DNA of 8,233 bases from Campylobacteraceae bacterium (GTDB taxonomy: Bacteria; Campylobacterota; Campylobacteria; Campylobacterales; Sulfurospirillaceae): assembly GCA_027011025.1 (NCBI GenBank), contig JALVAU010000222.1:1-8233 (forward strand), in the 5' to 3' direction. The notes under the pieces were generated by a model. The model searched no databases. It worked only from the letters and a program-made list of their open reading frames with translations, and was not told where the DNA came from. Both the position numbers and the translations under genes were made by a program. Numbering within the stretch: position 1 is the first letter of the stretch; each line of letters starts with the position of its first letter. Positions 1 through 7,369 of this stretch are shown one piece after another.

Positions 1-844
1 AAGAGTCTATGGCCCTTAGCACACTATGACCATGGCTATACTTTTGCACGCCAATTCCAACTAAAATAGAGACTCTTTTTCCTTTTATCATAGAGAGTAT
101 CTCTCCAATAGTATTCAAATCCACACCGCATTTTTGTATAAGTTTAACTATAGGTATTGCATTTATCTCATCCAAAAAATAGTCAAAATTTTCACATCTT
201 TTTGCTATAAAATCCACATCTTCCATCTGCTCCATATAGGCAATTCTGCTCAAAAGCATAGCAAGGTAGATATCTCTTCTTGGCTCTATTGCTACATGTA
301 TATCTGCTTTTTTGGCTATATCTGTTTCTCTAGGGTCTATAACTATGAGTTGCTTACCTTTTAGAGATGGCAACATGTGTGAATTTGTGACGCTTGTATT
401 TCTACCCCAAACAATCACAACTTCACTCTTGTCAACAACATTTACGGAGAGTGCCAAAGCAGCGCCCCTGCCCTCTTCGATACCATAGATACCAGCCTCT
501 TCACAGAGTCCGCCTTTTGTTAAAGTTGCACCATATTTAGCAAAAAAAACTCTTGTGACACTCTGCAATGAGCCTAGGTTTCCACTGCCTTTGTAGTATA
601 AAACTTTTGATGGATTTGTATCTTTTAGCTTTTCATACAATATCTCTAGTGCTTCATTTAACTCTATCTCTTTTCCACAAAAAATCGCTTTGTTTATCTT
701 TGGAATTTTATGAAAATTATTTAGATGATGACACAAAAAACCCTTTGTTATCGGATGTTTTTTATCTCCTTTTAATTTTCCATTCTCATCTAGAATAATA
801 CTGCAACTATCAAAACAATCGAGCGGACAAGTGGTCGTTTTCAC
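1..844 (-). CDS. Molybdopterin oxidoreductase (DMSO reductase superfamily), 3' end beyond the window
   Basis: Partial gene: 281 codons are open from the start to the left edge, roughly 40% of a typical 650-750 residue family member. The N-terminus carries a [4Fe-4S] ligand set, Cys6, Cys10 and Cys14 (CPLDCFDSC) plus Cys38 in HPITKGFLC, followed by a Rossmann-like segment VVIVWGRNTSVTNSH (142-156) and LIVIDPRETDIAKKAD (166-181), which in this family binds the bis-MGD cofactor. Cys114 in GGLCEEAG lies roughly where the molybdenum ligand sits in relatives, but I cannot assign it. There is no Tat or Sec signal, so the enzyme is probably cytoplasmic. The GTG start (844-842) follows AAGGAG with 6-base spacing and overlaps the upstream adaptor stop by one base (TAGTG), which suggests translational coupling. 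An ATG-only search would miss this start. The substrate is unknown; formate dehydrogenase-like or other oxidoreductase roles are possible. Confidence 0.87.
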   Translation of the reverse strand, partial: MKTTTCPLDCFDSCSIILDENGKLKGDKKHPITKGFLCHHLNNFHKIPKINKAIFCGKEIELNEALEILYEKLKDTNPSKVLYYKGSGNLGSLQSVTRVFFAKYGATLTKGGLCEEAGIYGIEEGRGAALALSVNVVDKSEVVIVWGRNTSVTNSHMLPSLKGKQLIVIDPRETDIAKKADIHVAIEPRRDIYLAMLLSRIAYMEQMEDVDFIAKRCENFDYFLDEINAIPIVKLIQKCGVDLNTIGEILSMIKGKRVSILVGIGVQKYSHGHSVLRAIDS

Positions 845-1644
845 TACTTCTCCTTAAATTCAACTTTTACTAATTTTGAAAAAACTTTTGGCGCTTTTAT
901 GATAATCTCCGCTTTATATGATGATATATTTTGTGTATCGGCACTATTCCAGAGTTTATCTACTTTGTAGCTTGTCGCTTTTCCATCAAGATATATAACA
1001 CCTTTTTTTGCCAAAGCATAATCCTCTTTAGAGACAAAAACGCTCAATTTTGCTTTCGATATGTCATAGACATCTACCAAAGGTGTACCAACCCCTGCAA
1101 AGTCGTCTTTTTTAAGATATATTTTATATATCAAGTACCCTCTTGGAACTTTTATACTCTTTTTTGAAATCTGATCTCTTAGTGTTGCTATTTTGTAGTT
1201 TTGGTCATTGAGTTGACTTTTTAAATTATCGAGACTACTCATCAAACTAAGCACTTGATTTTGGGCATTTACACTGTTTATGAGCTCATTATCTTTCTCA
1301 ACTCTTGATTTTGTCTTTAGATTTTTGATTTTATTATAATTTTTCTCTCTTATGAGAGCTACCTTTTGGGCATTTTTAAGATTTTGCTCGGTTATCTTTA
1401 CCATATTTTTAATTATTTTTAATTTTTTTAGAGAATTTTTCAAATCTTCTCTATTGAGAATATCATCAATATGGATAATCTCTTTTGCATCAGATACCCT
1501 ACCCTCCATATCATATCTTGATTTAAGAATTTTACCACTTACAGCCGATTTGATACTGTACTTTTGCACAGGCTCAACCTTGGCATAATATACACTCGCA
1601 CTTAATCCAACACATACAATAATACTCAAAAATATATATTTCAC
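844..1644 (-). CDS. HlyD-family periplasmic adaptor (membrane-fusion-like) protein
   Basis: About 266 residues. A single N-terminal hydrophobic segment (about residues 3-19, YIFLSIIVCVGLSASV) would anchor it in the inner membrane or act as an uncleaved signal. It is followed by a first lipoyl-like half (about 28-60, SIKSAVSGKI...), a long Lys/Asn/Leu-rich coiled-coil hairpin (about 61-160), a second lipoyl half (KVPRGYLIYKIYLKKDDFAG and GTPLVDV) and a beta-barrel-like C-terminus. This is the order found in HlyD/EmrA/MacA adaptors, though the protein is short for the family. I prefer the GTG at 1644, because AAGG (1654-1651) lies 6 bases upstream of it; the in-frame TTG at 1650 abuts that site and is too close. 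No ABC or RND transporter gene is next to it in the window. The stop codon overlaps the start of the molybdoenzyme gene. The family is fairly sure; the exported substrate is unknown. Confidence 0.82.
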   Translation of the reverse strand: MKYIFLSIIVCVGLSASVYYAKVEPVQKYSIKSAVSGKILKSRYDMEGRVSDAKEIIHIDDILNREDLKNSLKKLKIIKNMVKITEQNLKNAQKVALIREKNYNKIKNLKTKSRVEKDNELINSVNAQNQVLSLMSSLDNLKSQLNDQNYKIATLRDQISKKSIKVPRGYLIYKIYLKKDDFAGVGTPLVDVYDISKAKLSVFVSKEDYALAKKGVIYLDGKATSYKVDKLWNSADTQNISSYKAEIIIKAPKVFSKLVKVEFKEK

Positions 1645-1674
1645 AAACAACCTTCATAATTTTATTTTCTTACT

Positions 1675-1680
1675 ATTTTA
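1675..1680 (-). promoter_or_regulatory. Candidate -10 box for the adaptor/molybdoenzyme operon
   Basis: On the minus strand the sequence reads TGTTAAAATAGTAAG, giving a TAAAAT hexamer about 31 bases upstream of the GTG start at 1644. No convincing -35 is visible 17 bases upstream (ATCTGA), but Campylobacterota vegetative promoters often lack one. The region is AT-rich, so a chance match is quite possible. Confidence 0.3.
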
Positions 1681-1700
1681 ACATTTAAAAGTAAATTTCA

Positions 1701-1706
1701 GATAAT
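1701..1706 (+). promoter_or_regulatory. Candidate -10 box for the lipoprotein gene
   Basis: GATAAT lies 46 bases upstream of the lipoprotein start, within TTTCAGATAATTTTAAC. A start of transcription near 1713 would leave a leader of about 40 bases that contains the palindrome at 1718-1732. No recognisable -35 is seen. AT-rich background makes this a weak call. Confidence 0.3.
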
Positions 1707-1717
1707 TTTAACGACAT

Positions 1718-1732
1718 AAAAGTTAAACTTTT
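1718..1732. repeat. 15-bp perfect palindrome in the divergent intergenic region
   Basis: AAAAGTT-A-AACTTTT is a perfect inverted repeat with 7-bp arms around one central base. It sits just before the ribosome binding site of the lipoprotein gene and within about 75 bp of the divergent operon start. Its size and symmetry would suit a dimeric repressor operator, or it may be a weak RNA hairpin. AT-richness raises the chance of coincidence. No known regulator can be named from this sequence. Confidence 0.35.
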
Positions 1733-1737
1733 AAGGC

Positions 1738-1745
1738 AAGGAGGG
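1738..1745 (+). promoter_or_regulatory. Strong ribosome binding site of the lipoprotein gene
   Basis: AAGGAGGG is a near-perfect anti-16S match, 7 bases upstream of the ATG at 1753. It fixes this start, which also begins a clear lipoprotein signal peptide. It predicts efficient translation. Confidence 0.75.
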
Positions 1746-1752
1746 AAAAGCT

Positions 1753-4161
1753 ATGGATAAGTTATTAAAATTATCTTTAATAATACTAGTTTCTTTTGTT
1801 TTTATTGCTTGTAATAGTAGCGATAAAATAAAATTCAATCCTACTCTTACTGTAAAATATAAATTAGACAACTATATTAAATCTCTAAAATGTTATGATG
1901 ATGTCTGTATAGTAGGAGCATCTTCATTTTCTTATAGTTCACGAGGAGAAGCCACACTGCTCTCTTTGCAAACTGACGGTACAGCGACTACTCTTTCCAA
2001 TCTCTATGCCGATAACAACCAAAGCGGTTTTGGGTATAGAGTAGCCATAGGCAAAGAGTATGCACTTGTTGCCTCTAAGACCGGTGGAGATATATATCTT
2101 TACACATACCACTCCGATACAGGTGCAAATCTTATGCAAAAGATTAGTACTCCTTTAGAAAATACAGACGGGTTGGCATTTTATGACAATTTTTTTATAA
2201 TTTCAAACTCAAAGGGTGCTCTTTTATACTATATTGATGAAAATGGTACAGTTACATTAAAAGCAACAATATCTCCACAGAACAATGATACCTCTCTTGG
2301 TTTTGGATTTACTGTTGATATTAGCAAGGACTATTTAGTCATAGGACAAAGAAGTGGGGTATTGGCTCTTGTCTATAGTTATGAATCTGATGGCACAACA
2401 AAGTATATAGAATCTCTACATCCATCAATAGCAAAGGATAATGATAATAGTTTTGCTATTTCATTATATAATGACAAGCTTTTAGTTGGATTGAACGGTG
2501 CATCTTTATATCAACTCTCTAAAGATGGAAATGCTACAGAAACTATCATAAAACCAATGGATGGGGCATCAAATGACTATGTGGGCAGAGCTGTTGCACT
2601 TAGTGATAAATTTCTAGCAGTAGAAGACCAAGGAGGAGACTCCATCTACACGATAGATGGTGACAAGATAGAACCATTTTATAGAATAGACGATACAAAA
2701 TATGCAGCATACAATCTTAGTATATCAGGAGCATCTTTTACCCCACAAGGTTATACAAAAATACACTACCTAGATGGCGAATTCTACTCTTATGATTTCT
2801 TTCCTTATAGCCAAATTTATAACTACAACTATCCAAGTAGCTCTATAGAACTACCAGAAAATGAATCTCCTTGTTCTCTTTTTAGTGTAGATGCCTTTTC
2901 AAATGATGGTAATTTAACCTATAGATTGGCCGGAGACGATAGCGCATGGTTTGATATGGATGGTGCTACCCTAAAAAACAATACTGCATTTGATTATGAA
3001 AATCCACTTGATAGTGATGGGGATAATCTCTATCAACTAACAATTATCATGGAAGACCCAGCCAATCACTCCTTGGAGTTACCTATAACGGTAGCTATAG
3101 AAAATCATGATTATGTTTATCAACACACTTATAGCTTTACATCTGATTATTTTCAACTTAAAAATAGTTACCAAAATGATCTTTTAGCCTCTTCTGTATC
3201 ATCAGACTATCAAACATCGATTGATGTATTGCATTTTGATGGGCAAACTTTGCTTAAAACAGCTACGGTCACATCCCCTAGAAGTGATGATTATGGCTTT
3301 GGAAATACTGCTGCAATTAACACTCAAAAACTGCTAGTAAGCTCACAAGATAGAGATGTAGAGATTGGAGATGGGGCAGGAGTTGTATTTTATTATCGCA
3401 AAGAAAATAATGGTACATTCTCTTTTCAAAAACAGTTAGTAGGTGATGATAGTGAAGATAATGCCGGTTTTGGAAATTCTATATATATGGATGATGAAAC
3501 CATAGCAATTGGAGCAGAGCATAAGTATGCCTTCTCAAGAGACAATGATAGAAATATAGTCTATAGGAGTGGAGCAGTATATGTCTATGCGAATGATGAA
3601 AATTTGACTAGAGTACAAAAGATCAAACCAAATACCGGTATTTACGATGCTTTTGGAAGTCAGGTAGTCTTTAATGATTGGCTAATGGCGATCAGTGCCA
3701 CTAGACTCAAGATGGTGTATCTATATACAAAAAACGAAGATGGCACATGGCAATCTCTTGCGGAGTTGACACATCAAGGAGGTGAAGATTTCAATCTATA
3801 CGGTGAAAGTTTAGCCATAAACGATAAATACCTAATCATAACCGGATACCCAAAAACGGAGATATACAGACTCAACAAAATAGATCAAAATATTGAATAC
3901 ATGGCTAGTATTGACAACTTAAATGTCGCAGATAACCCAACAATATCACTTGATGGCGATGAATTATTTGTGGCTTCACTTAGCAATGTTATTCACTATC
4001 GTCTCTCTTATGATGATAAAAGCATAACAAATATAGAGACAATAAAGTCACTTATCATACAGCCAAACCGCCTCTACACTAACTTTATAGCAACACAAAA
4101 CAGCCTATTTCAAATGGTGACAGATGGTAAAAGTTTGGTTTACTTCAAAAAAGAGGAGTAA
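1753..4161 (+). CDS. Lipoprotein with two FG-GAP-like beta-propeller halves and a central cadherin-like domain
   Basis: 802 residues. Residues 1-20 form a type II signal peptide: Lys3/Lys6, a hydrophobic core and the lipobox FIAC with Cys20, so the mature protein is probably lipid-anchored in the outer membrane or at the surface. Residues about 30-350 hold repeated blades in which a GFG-type turn and a VAI-like strand precede a [VL]xxG strand: SGFGYRVAI (91-99), LGFGFTVDI (182-190), YVGRAVAL (276-283). These resemble FG-GAP/integrin-alpha repeats. Residues about 361-453 look cadherin-like, with IELPENE, a FDYENPLDSDGDNLYQLTI core and VAIEN. A second propeller-like half spans about 455-800, with YGFGNTAAI, AGFGNSIYM, AFGSQVVF and LYGESLAI. 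Both domain types usually bind Ca2+ or mediate adhesion, but the ligand here is unknown. It is a single gene with its own promoter region and terminator, divergent from the adaptor operon. Fold is moderately sure; function is not known. Confidence 0.85.
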   Translation: MDKLLKLSLIILVSFVFIACNSSDKIKFNPTLTVKYKLDNYIKSLKCYDDVCIVGASSFSYSSRGEATLLSLQTDGTATTLSNLYADNNQSGFGYRVAIGKEYALVASKTGGDIYLYTYHSDTGANLMQKISTPLENTDGLAFYDNFFIISNSKGALLYYIDENGTVTLKATISPQNNDTSLGFGFTVDISKDYLVIGQRSGVLALVYSYESDGTTKYIESLHPSIAKDNDNSFAISLYNDKLLVGLNGASLYQLSKDGNATETIIKPMDGASNDYVGRAVALSDKFLAVEDQGGDSIYTIDGDKIEPFYRIDDTKYAAYNLSISGASFTPQGYTKIHYLDGEFYSYDFFPYSQIYNYNYPSSSIELPENESPCSLFSVDAFSNDGNLTYRLAGDDSAWFDMDGATLKNNTAFDYENPLDSDGDNLYQLTIIMEDPANHSLELPITVAIENHDYVYQHTYSFTSDYFQLKNSYQNDLLASSVSSDYQTSIDVLHFDGQTLLKTATVTSPRSDDYGFGNTAAINTQKLLVSSQDRDVEIGDGAGVVFYYRKENNGTFSFQKQLVGDDSEDNAGFGNSIYMDDETIAIGAEHKYAFSRDNDRNIVYRSGAVYVYANDENLTRVQKIKPNTGIYDAFGSQVVFNDWLMAISATRLKMVYLYTKNEDGTWQSLAELTHQGGEDFNLYGESLAINDKYLIITGYPKTEIYRLNKIDQNIEYMASIDNLNVADNPTISLDGDELFVASLSNVIHYRLSYDDKSITNIETIKSLIIQPNRLYTNFIATQNSLFQMVTDGKSLVYFKKEE

Positions 4162-5326
4162 AATCTCTCACATCGGGAGCGGGTGCTCCCGATTTCTGTT
4201 TTTTAGCAAATTTTACAAACAGTCTTTGTGTCTCTAGTCTTTTTGGTATGTTGCTGTGGGTGCATATATGCTCTGATAAAATTTTAGAGGTTATGGGAGC
4301 TAGTACAAATCCTCTTGCTCCTAAGCCTGCGTGGACAAATAGATTTGGGTAGTATATGTACTTCTCTTTTGGTACTTTGGAGCCTTTTTTGATGTATGGG
4401 TATTTTTCTAAAGTTTTTTTGACATCTACGATCTGCCCTAAAGTAGGGAAAAAATCCAAAGATGAGTTTCTGACTCCAAAATTTACCTTTTTCACTTCAA
4501 ATCCATCAAATTTCAGGTAAGATTTTGCCAACTCTATCATCCGAGATACTTCTACATCATAATCTCTGTTCTTATCATACTTATAATTTGGAATGTGAGT
4601 AGCCCCTATATGCACCAAGCCATCATGACTTGCACTTATTGAGCAGGATTTATGTAGATGAAACGGCAATATAGTAGCAGTTTTGACATCTATCCTGTGT
4701 CCGTATATATTTTTTAATCCAAGATACTCTAGTTGTTTAAAATCTTGACTGTTCCCTGCACAAAATACTATACCTTTCGCCCTTATATCTCCTATCTCAT
4801 AGTATCCGTTTATATAGTCAAAACTCTCTACATGTAAAGAATCAACAACATCTATAACTTTGAGCATCTCCTTAATAACTCCTACACTATCTATGGTAGC
4901 ACCATCTTTGAAAAAATATCCTCCAAAACTGCTGACATCTTTTTTTACCATCTCTATATCGTCTGCCCTAAGATATGTAAAATTTTTAGGCAAAATATCT
5001 TCATAGAGTCTGCATTTGTCTATATCGTCTTGGGATTTTAAGATTCTCAATATGCCATTTGATTTTAAGAACTTTGGAAAATTTTCTTTATAAAATTTGA
5101 TAGAAAACTCAAATGAACTATTGATAAATTTAGTATATGGAGAGTTTGAAGCAAGTTTTGGAGACAAAAAAGCACCGGCAGCACCGCTACCTCCTGATGC
5201 AATTTTGTCTTTTTCTATAACAATGACACTTTTGCCAAGTTTATCTAAATGATAAGCCATACAGGCACCGCTGATACCGGTACCTATGATGGCAAAATCA
5301 AACGGAGATCTCTTTGATATCTGCAA
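4145..5326 (-). CDS. FAD-dependent oxidoreductase of the DAO family, resembling the MnmC C-terminal domain
   Basis: 393 residues. An N-terminal Rossmann FAD motif, GTGISG (Gly15, Gly17, Gly20), is followed by an acidic ribose-binding Glu38 (VIVIEK) and ASGGSGAAGAFLSPKL (43-58), typical of DAO enzymes. The C-terminal GLGARGFVLAP (334-344) plus ISKILSEHI-like helix closely resembles the MnmC oxidase end (GxGSRGxxxAP). MnmC oxidase removes the carboxymethyl group from cmnm5(s2)U34 of tRNA. The methyltransferase half of bifunctional MnmC is absent. The start is a TTG at 5326, 29 bases inside glyS; an in-frame TAG lies shortly upstream with no ATG or GTG between, so no better start exists. No strong SD is visible, and translational coupling to glyS is likely. 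The 3' end overlaps the convergent lipoprotein gene by 17 bases. A glycine/D-amino-acid oxidase is the alternative. Confidence 0.82.
   Translation of the reverse strand: MQISKRSPFDFAIIGTGISGACMAYHLDKLGKSVIVIEKDKIASGGSGAAGAFLSPKLASNSPYTKFINSSFEFSIKFYKENFPKFLKSNGILRILKSQDDIDKCRLYEDILPKNFTYLRADDIEMVKKDVSSFGGYFFKDGATIDSVGVIKEMLKVIDVVDSLHVESFDYINGYYEIGDIRAKGIVFCAGNSQDFKQLEYLGLKNIYGHRIDVKTATILPFHLHKSCSISASHDGLVHIGATHIPNYKYDKNRDYDVEVSRMIELAKSYLKFDGFEVKKVNFGVRNSSLDFFPTLGQIVDVKKTLEKYPYIKKGSKVPKEKYIYYPNLFVHAGLGARGFVLAPITSKILSEHICTHSNIPKRLETQRLFVKFAKKQKSGAPAPDVRDFTPLF
4172..4204 (+). terminator. Rho-independent terminator of the lipoprotein gene
   Basis: ATCGGGAGC (4172-4180), loop GGGT, GCTCCCGAT (4185-4193) form a perfect 9-bp GC-rich stem followed by TTCTGTTTTTT. 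It begins 11 bases after the lipoprotein TAA, so it is correctly placed for the plus strand. On the minus strand no U-run follows directly, so it is not a good terminator in that direction. The same bases are coding sequence for the end of the convergent FAD oxidoreductase. Confidence 0.88.
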
Positions 5327-7340
5327 TTGCTCTAAACTCTTGGTATATTGAGGCTATGAGGTTCTGTCTGTTTGTTTTAATATTTTCATCCTCAACATTT
5401 ACCATGACATTATCAAAAAAACTGTCTATATCGTTTTTGAGAGCAAAAAGTGCATCAAGTTTTGCTTCATAGGTATCAAATGAAGCCTCTTTAACCTCTA
5501 AAAATGCCTTATACAGAGCTTTCTCTTCATTTTGTTCTAGCAAATTCTCATCAACCTTCAACTCGCTAAAATCTAAATTTTTGATGATATTGGCAACTCT
5601 CTTAAATGTAGTAAAACTCTCTTTAAAACCATCACTGTTTACTATCTTGTTTAGCGCCTCAATTTTTAGTGAAAGTTTTATAATATCTCTCTCTTTGCTG
5701 TTTAAAACAGCCTTGACTACCGAAGGATTTACATCAAAAAACTGGTAAACTCTCTCTAAGAAAAATTGCTCCAATGCATCTATATCAAAGCTCTTATAAT
5801 TCTTAGAGATAGCTGTCAAATCCTCTTTTATATCAAACTTCAAGTTATATTTTAAAACAATTTTAATGATACCGTTTACCGCTCTTCTAAGAGCAAAAGG
5901 ATCTTTTGTGCCTGTTGGAATTCTACCTATACTAAATAGAGCAACCAAAGAATCCAACTTGTTTGACAAAGCTACGATAGAGCTAAAAATCGTGCTTGGA
6001 AGTGGGCTCTCTTCACTATCTGGCAGATACTGTTCTTTTAGCGATAGACAAAGTAGTTCATCTTCATTGTTGGCTTTTGCATAGTAGTATCCCATCAAGC
6101 CTTGCAACTCTGTAAATTCATAAACCATCTCACTAAGCAAATCAGCTTTTGAAAAAAGGATAGATCTATATAGCAAATCTTCAAGTTTCTCTTTATTAGG
6201 ACTCTCTTCTTGCACTCTTTTTTCATATTTTTTATATAAAAATTGGGCTATATTTTTTTCTCTCATCTCTTTATCAAATACCGAACCCAAACCGTCTAAA
6301 AAGAGTATATCTTTAAGACCGGAAAAATCCAATCCACTCTTCAAATCATTCTCATAAAAGAAGAGAGCGTCACTCAGTCTAGCTCTAAGCACTTTTTCAT
6401 TTCCACTTACTATCAGGCTATAATCATCGCTGATAGCATTGCTTACAACTATAAATCTATTTGTCAAAACTCCATCTTTAAAGACAGGAAAGTATCTTTG
6501 ATGCTCTTTCATAGATGTGACAACTACCTCTGGAGGAACTCTCAAAAACTCCTTATCAAAACTGCCTATAAGTGCCTTTGGATGCTCTGTGATAGCGACA
6601 ACTTCAGCCAAAAGCTCTTCATCTATCTCTATGTTGACTCCATTTTTCTCTTCTATCTCTTTAAAATCATCCAAAATACTTCTCTTTCTATCATCTGCAA
6701 AAAGAGTGATACCGCCCTCTTGTATCTTTGCAAAATAGTCTCCTGCAAACTCAAATGAAAAGGGCTCATAGGATATATGTCTGTGCGGATAGGAGAGATT
6801 TGAAGATTTGACACCAAACGACTCAAACTCTACAATCTCTTCACCAAATAAAGAGGCAATAGAGCGGATAGGTCTTATAAAGCTCTCTTCATTATATCCC
6901 CATCTCATAGATTTTCCAAAATTGAGACTCTTTAGAAATTCATCAACTATACTACCTATGACATCTTTGGATTTGTCTCCGCTTGAGATTTTTTTATAAT
7001 ATAAAACTTCTCTTCCGCCTTTTAGTGCTCTTTGCAATTCATTTACCTCTACCCCGCATTTTTTTGCAAAACCCAAAGCTGCTTTAGTAGGAGCACCGTT
7101 CTTGTAGGCTATATCAATGGGAGCACCAAAAAACTCCTCCTCTTTATCGGCTTGGGAGAGTGGAAATTCTGCATGCCACAGCACCAATCTTCTAGGAGTA
7201 TAGTAAAATTCAAATTCACACAATAGTGCATATTTCTCCAAAACTTTTGCGTATTTTTTCTCTATATTTGGATATTCTTTCAGAAATGGTATAGCAGGAA
7301 GCTCCTCGACACCAATCTCAATAAGTAGTGGTTTGCTCAT
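5298..7340 (-). CDS. glyS: Glycyl-tRNA synthetase beta subunit
   Basis: 680 residues, normal length for the bacterial alpha2beta2 enzyme that attaches glycine to tRNA-Gly; the alpha subunit (glyQ) is not in the window. Family signatures run in order: LLIEIGVEELPA (5-16), YTPRRLVLW, MRWGYNEESFIRPIRSI, VAITEHPKALIGSF, PEVVVTSMKEHQRYFPV, GNEKVLRARLSDALFFYENDLK, LGSVFDK, MVYEFTELQGLMGYYYA and SIGRIPTGTKDPFALRRAVNGI. The last about 110 residues fit the DALR-type tRNA anticodon-binding domain. The beta subunit mainly recognises tRNA and the alpha subunit carries the aminoacylation core. The ATG at 7340 follows AAGG (7352-7349) by 8 bases. Its leader carries the 53-bp palindrome at 7370-7422. The 3' end overlaps the MnmC-like gene start by 29 bases, so the two probably form one operon. 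Confidence 0.97.
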   Translation of the reverse strand: MSKPLLIEIGVEELPAIPFLKEYPNIEKKYAKVLEKYALLCEFEFYYTPRRLVLWHAEFPLSQADKEEEFFGAPIDIAYKNGAPTKAALGFAKKCGVEVNELQRALKGGREVLYYKKISSGDKSKDVIGSIVDEFLKSLNFGKSMRWGYNEESFIRPIRSIASLFGEEIVEFESFGVKSSNLSYPHRHISYEPFSFEFAGDYFAKIQEGGITLFADDRKRSILDDFKEIEEKNGVNIEIDEELLAEVVAITEHPKALIGSFDKEFLRVPPEVVVTSMKEHQRYFPVFKDGVLTNRFIVVSNAISDDYSLIVSGNEKVLRARLSDALFFYENDLKSGLDFSGLKDILFLDGLGSVFDKEMREKNIAQFLYKKYEKRVQEESPNKEKLEDLLYRSILFSKADLLSEMVYEFTELQGLMGYYYAKANNEDELLCLSLKEQYLPDSEESPLPSTIFSSIVALSNKLDSLVALFSIGRIPTGTKDPFALRRAVNGIIKIVLKYNLKFDIKEDLTAISKNYKSFDIDALEQFFLERVYQFFDVNPSVVKAVLNSKERDIIKLSLKIEALNKIVNSDGFKESFTTFKRVANIIKNLDFSELKVDENLLEQNEEKALYKAFLEVKEASFDTYEAKLDALFALKNDIDSFFDNVMVNVEDENIKTNRQNLIASIYQEFRAIADIKEISV

Positions 7341-7369
7341 ATAAAAAACCTTATTTGTTTGTTTTAAAG

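Noticed and set aside
134..798. Two plus-strand 76-codon open frames opposite the molybdoenzyme
   Set aside because: The minus strand is continuously open there and encodes recognisable [4Fe-4S] and cofactor-binding motifs; the plus frames show no domain or credible start.
931..1588. Two plus-strand 78-codon open frames opposite the adaptor
   Set aside because: Phe/Ile/Cys-rich composition reflects the complement of the Lys-rich coiled coil; no ribosome binding site or family resemblance.
1655..1657. ATG upstream of the adaptor as its start codon
   Set aside because: It is out of frame with the adaptor and overlaps the likely ribosome binding site of the GTG start.
4145..4204. Bidirectional terminator for both convergent genes
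   Set aside because: On the minus strand the hairpin lies inside the coding region and is followed by GTGAGAGATTTTACTCC before any T-run, about 19 bases away, which is too far for a canonical terminator.
6498..6758. Plus-strand open frames of 73 and 86 codons opposite glyS
   Set aside because: They lie wholly antisense to conserved glyS motifs, have low-complexity composition and no ribosome binding site, and are best explained as shadows of glyS codon use.
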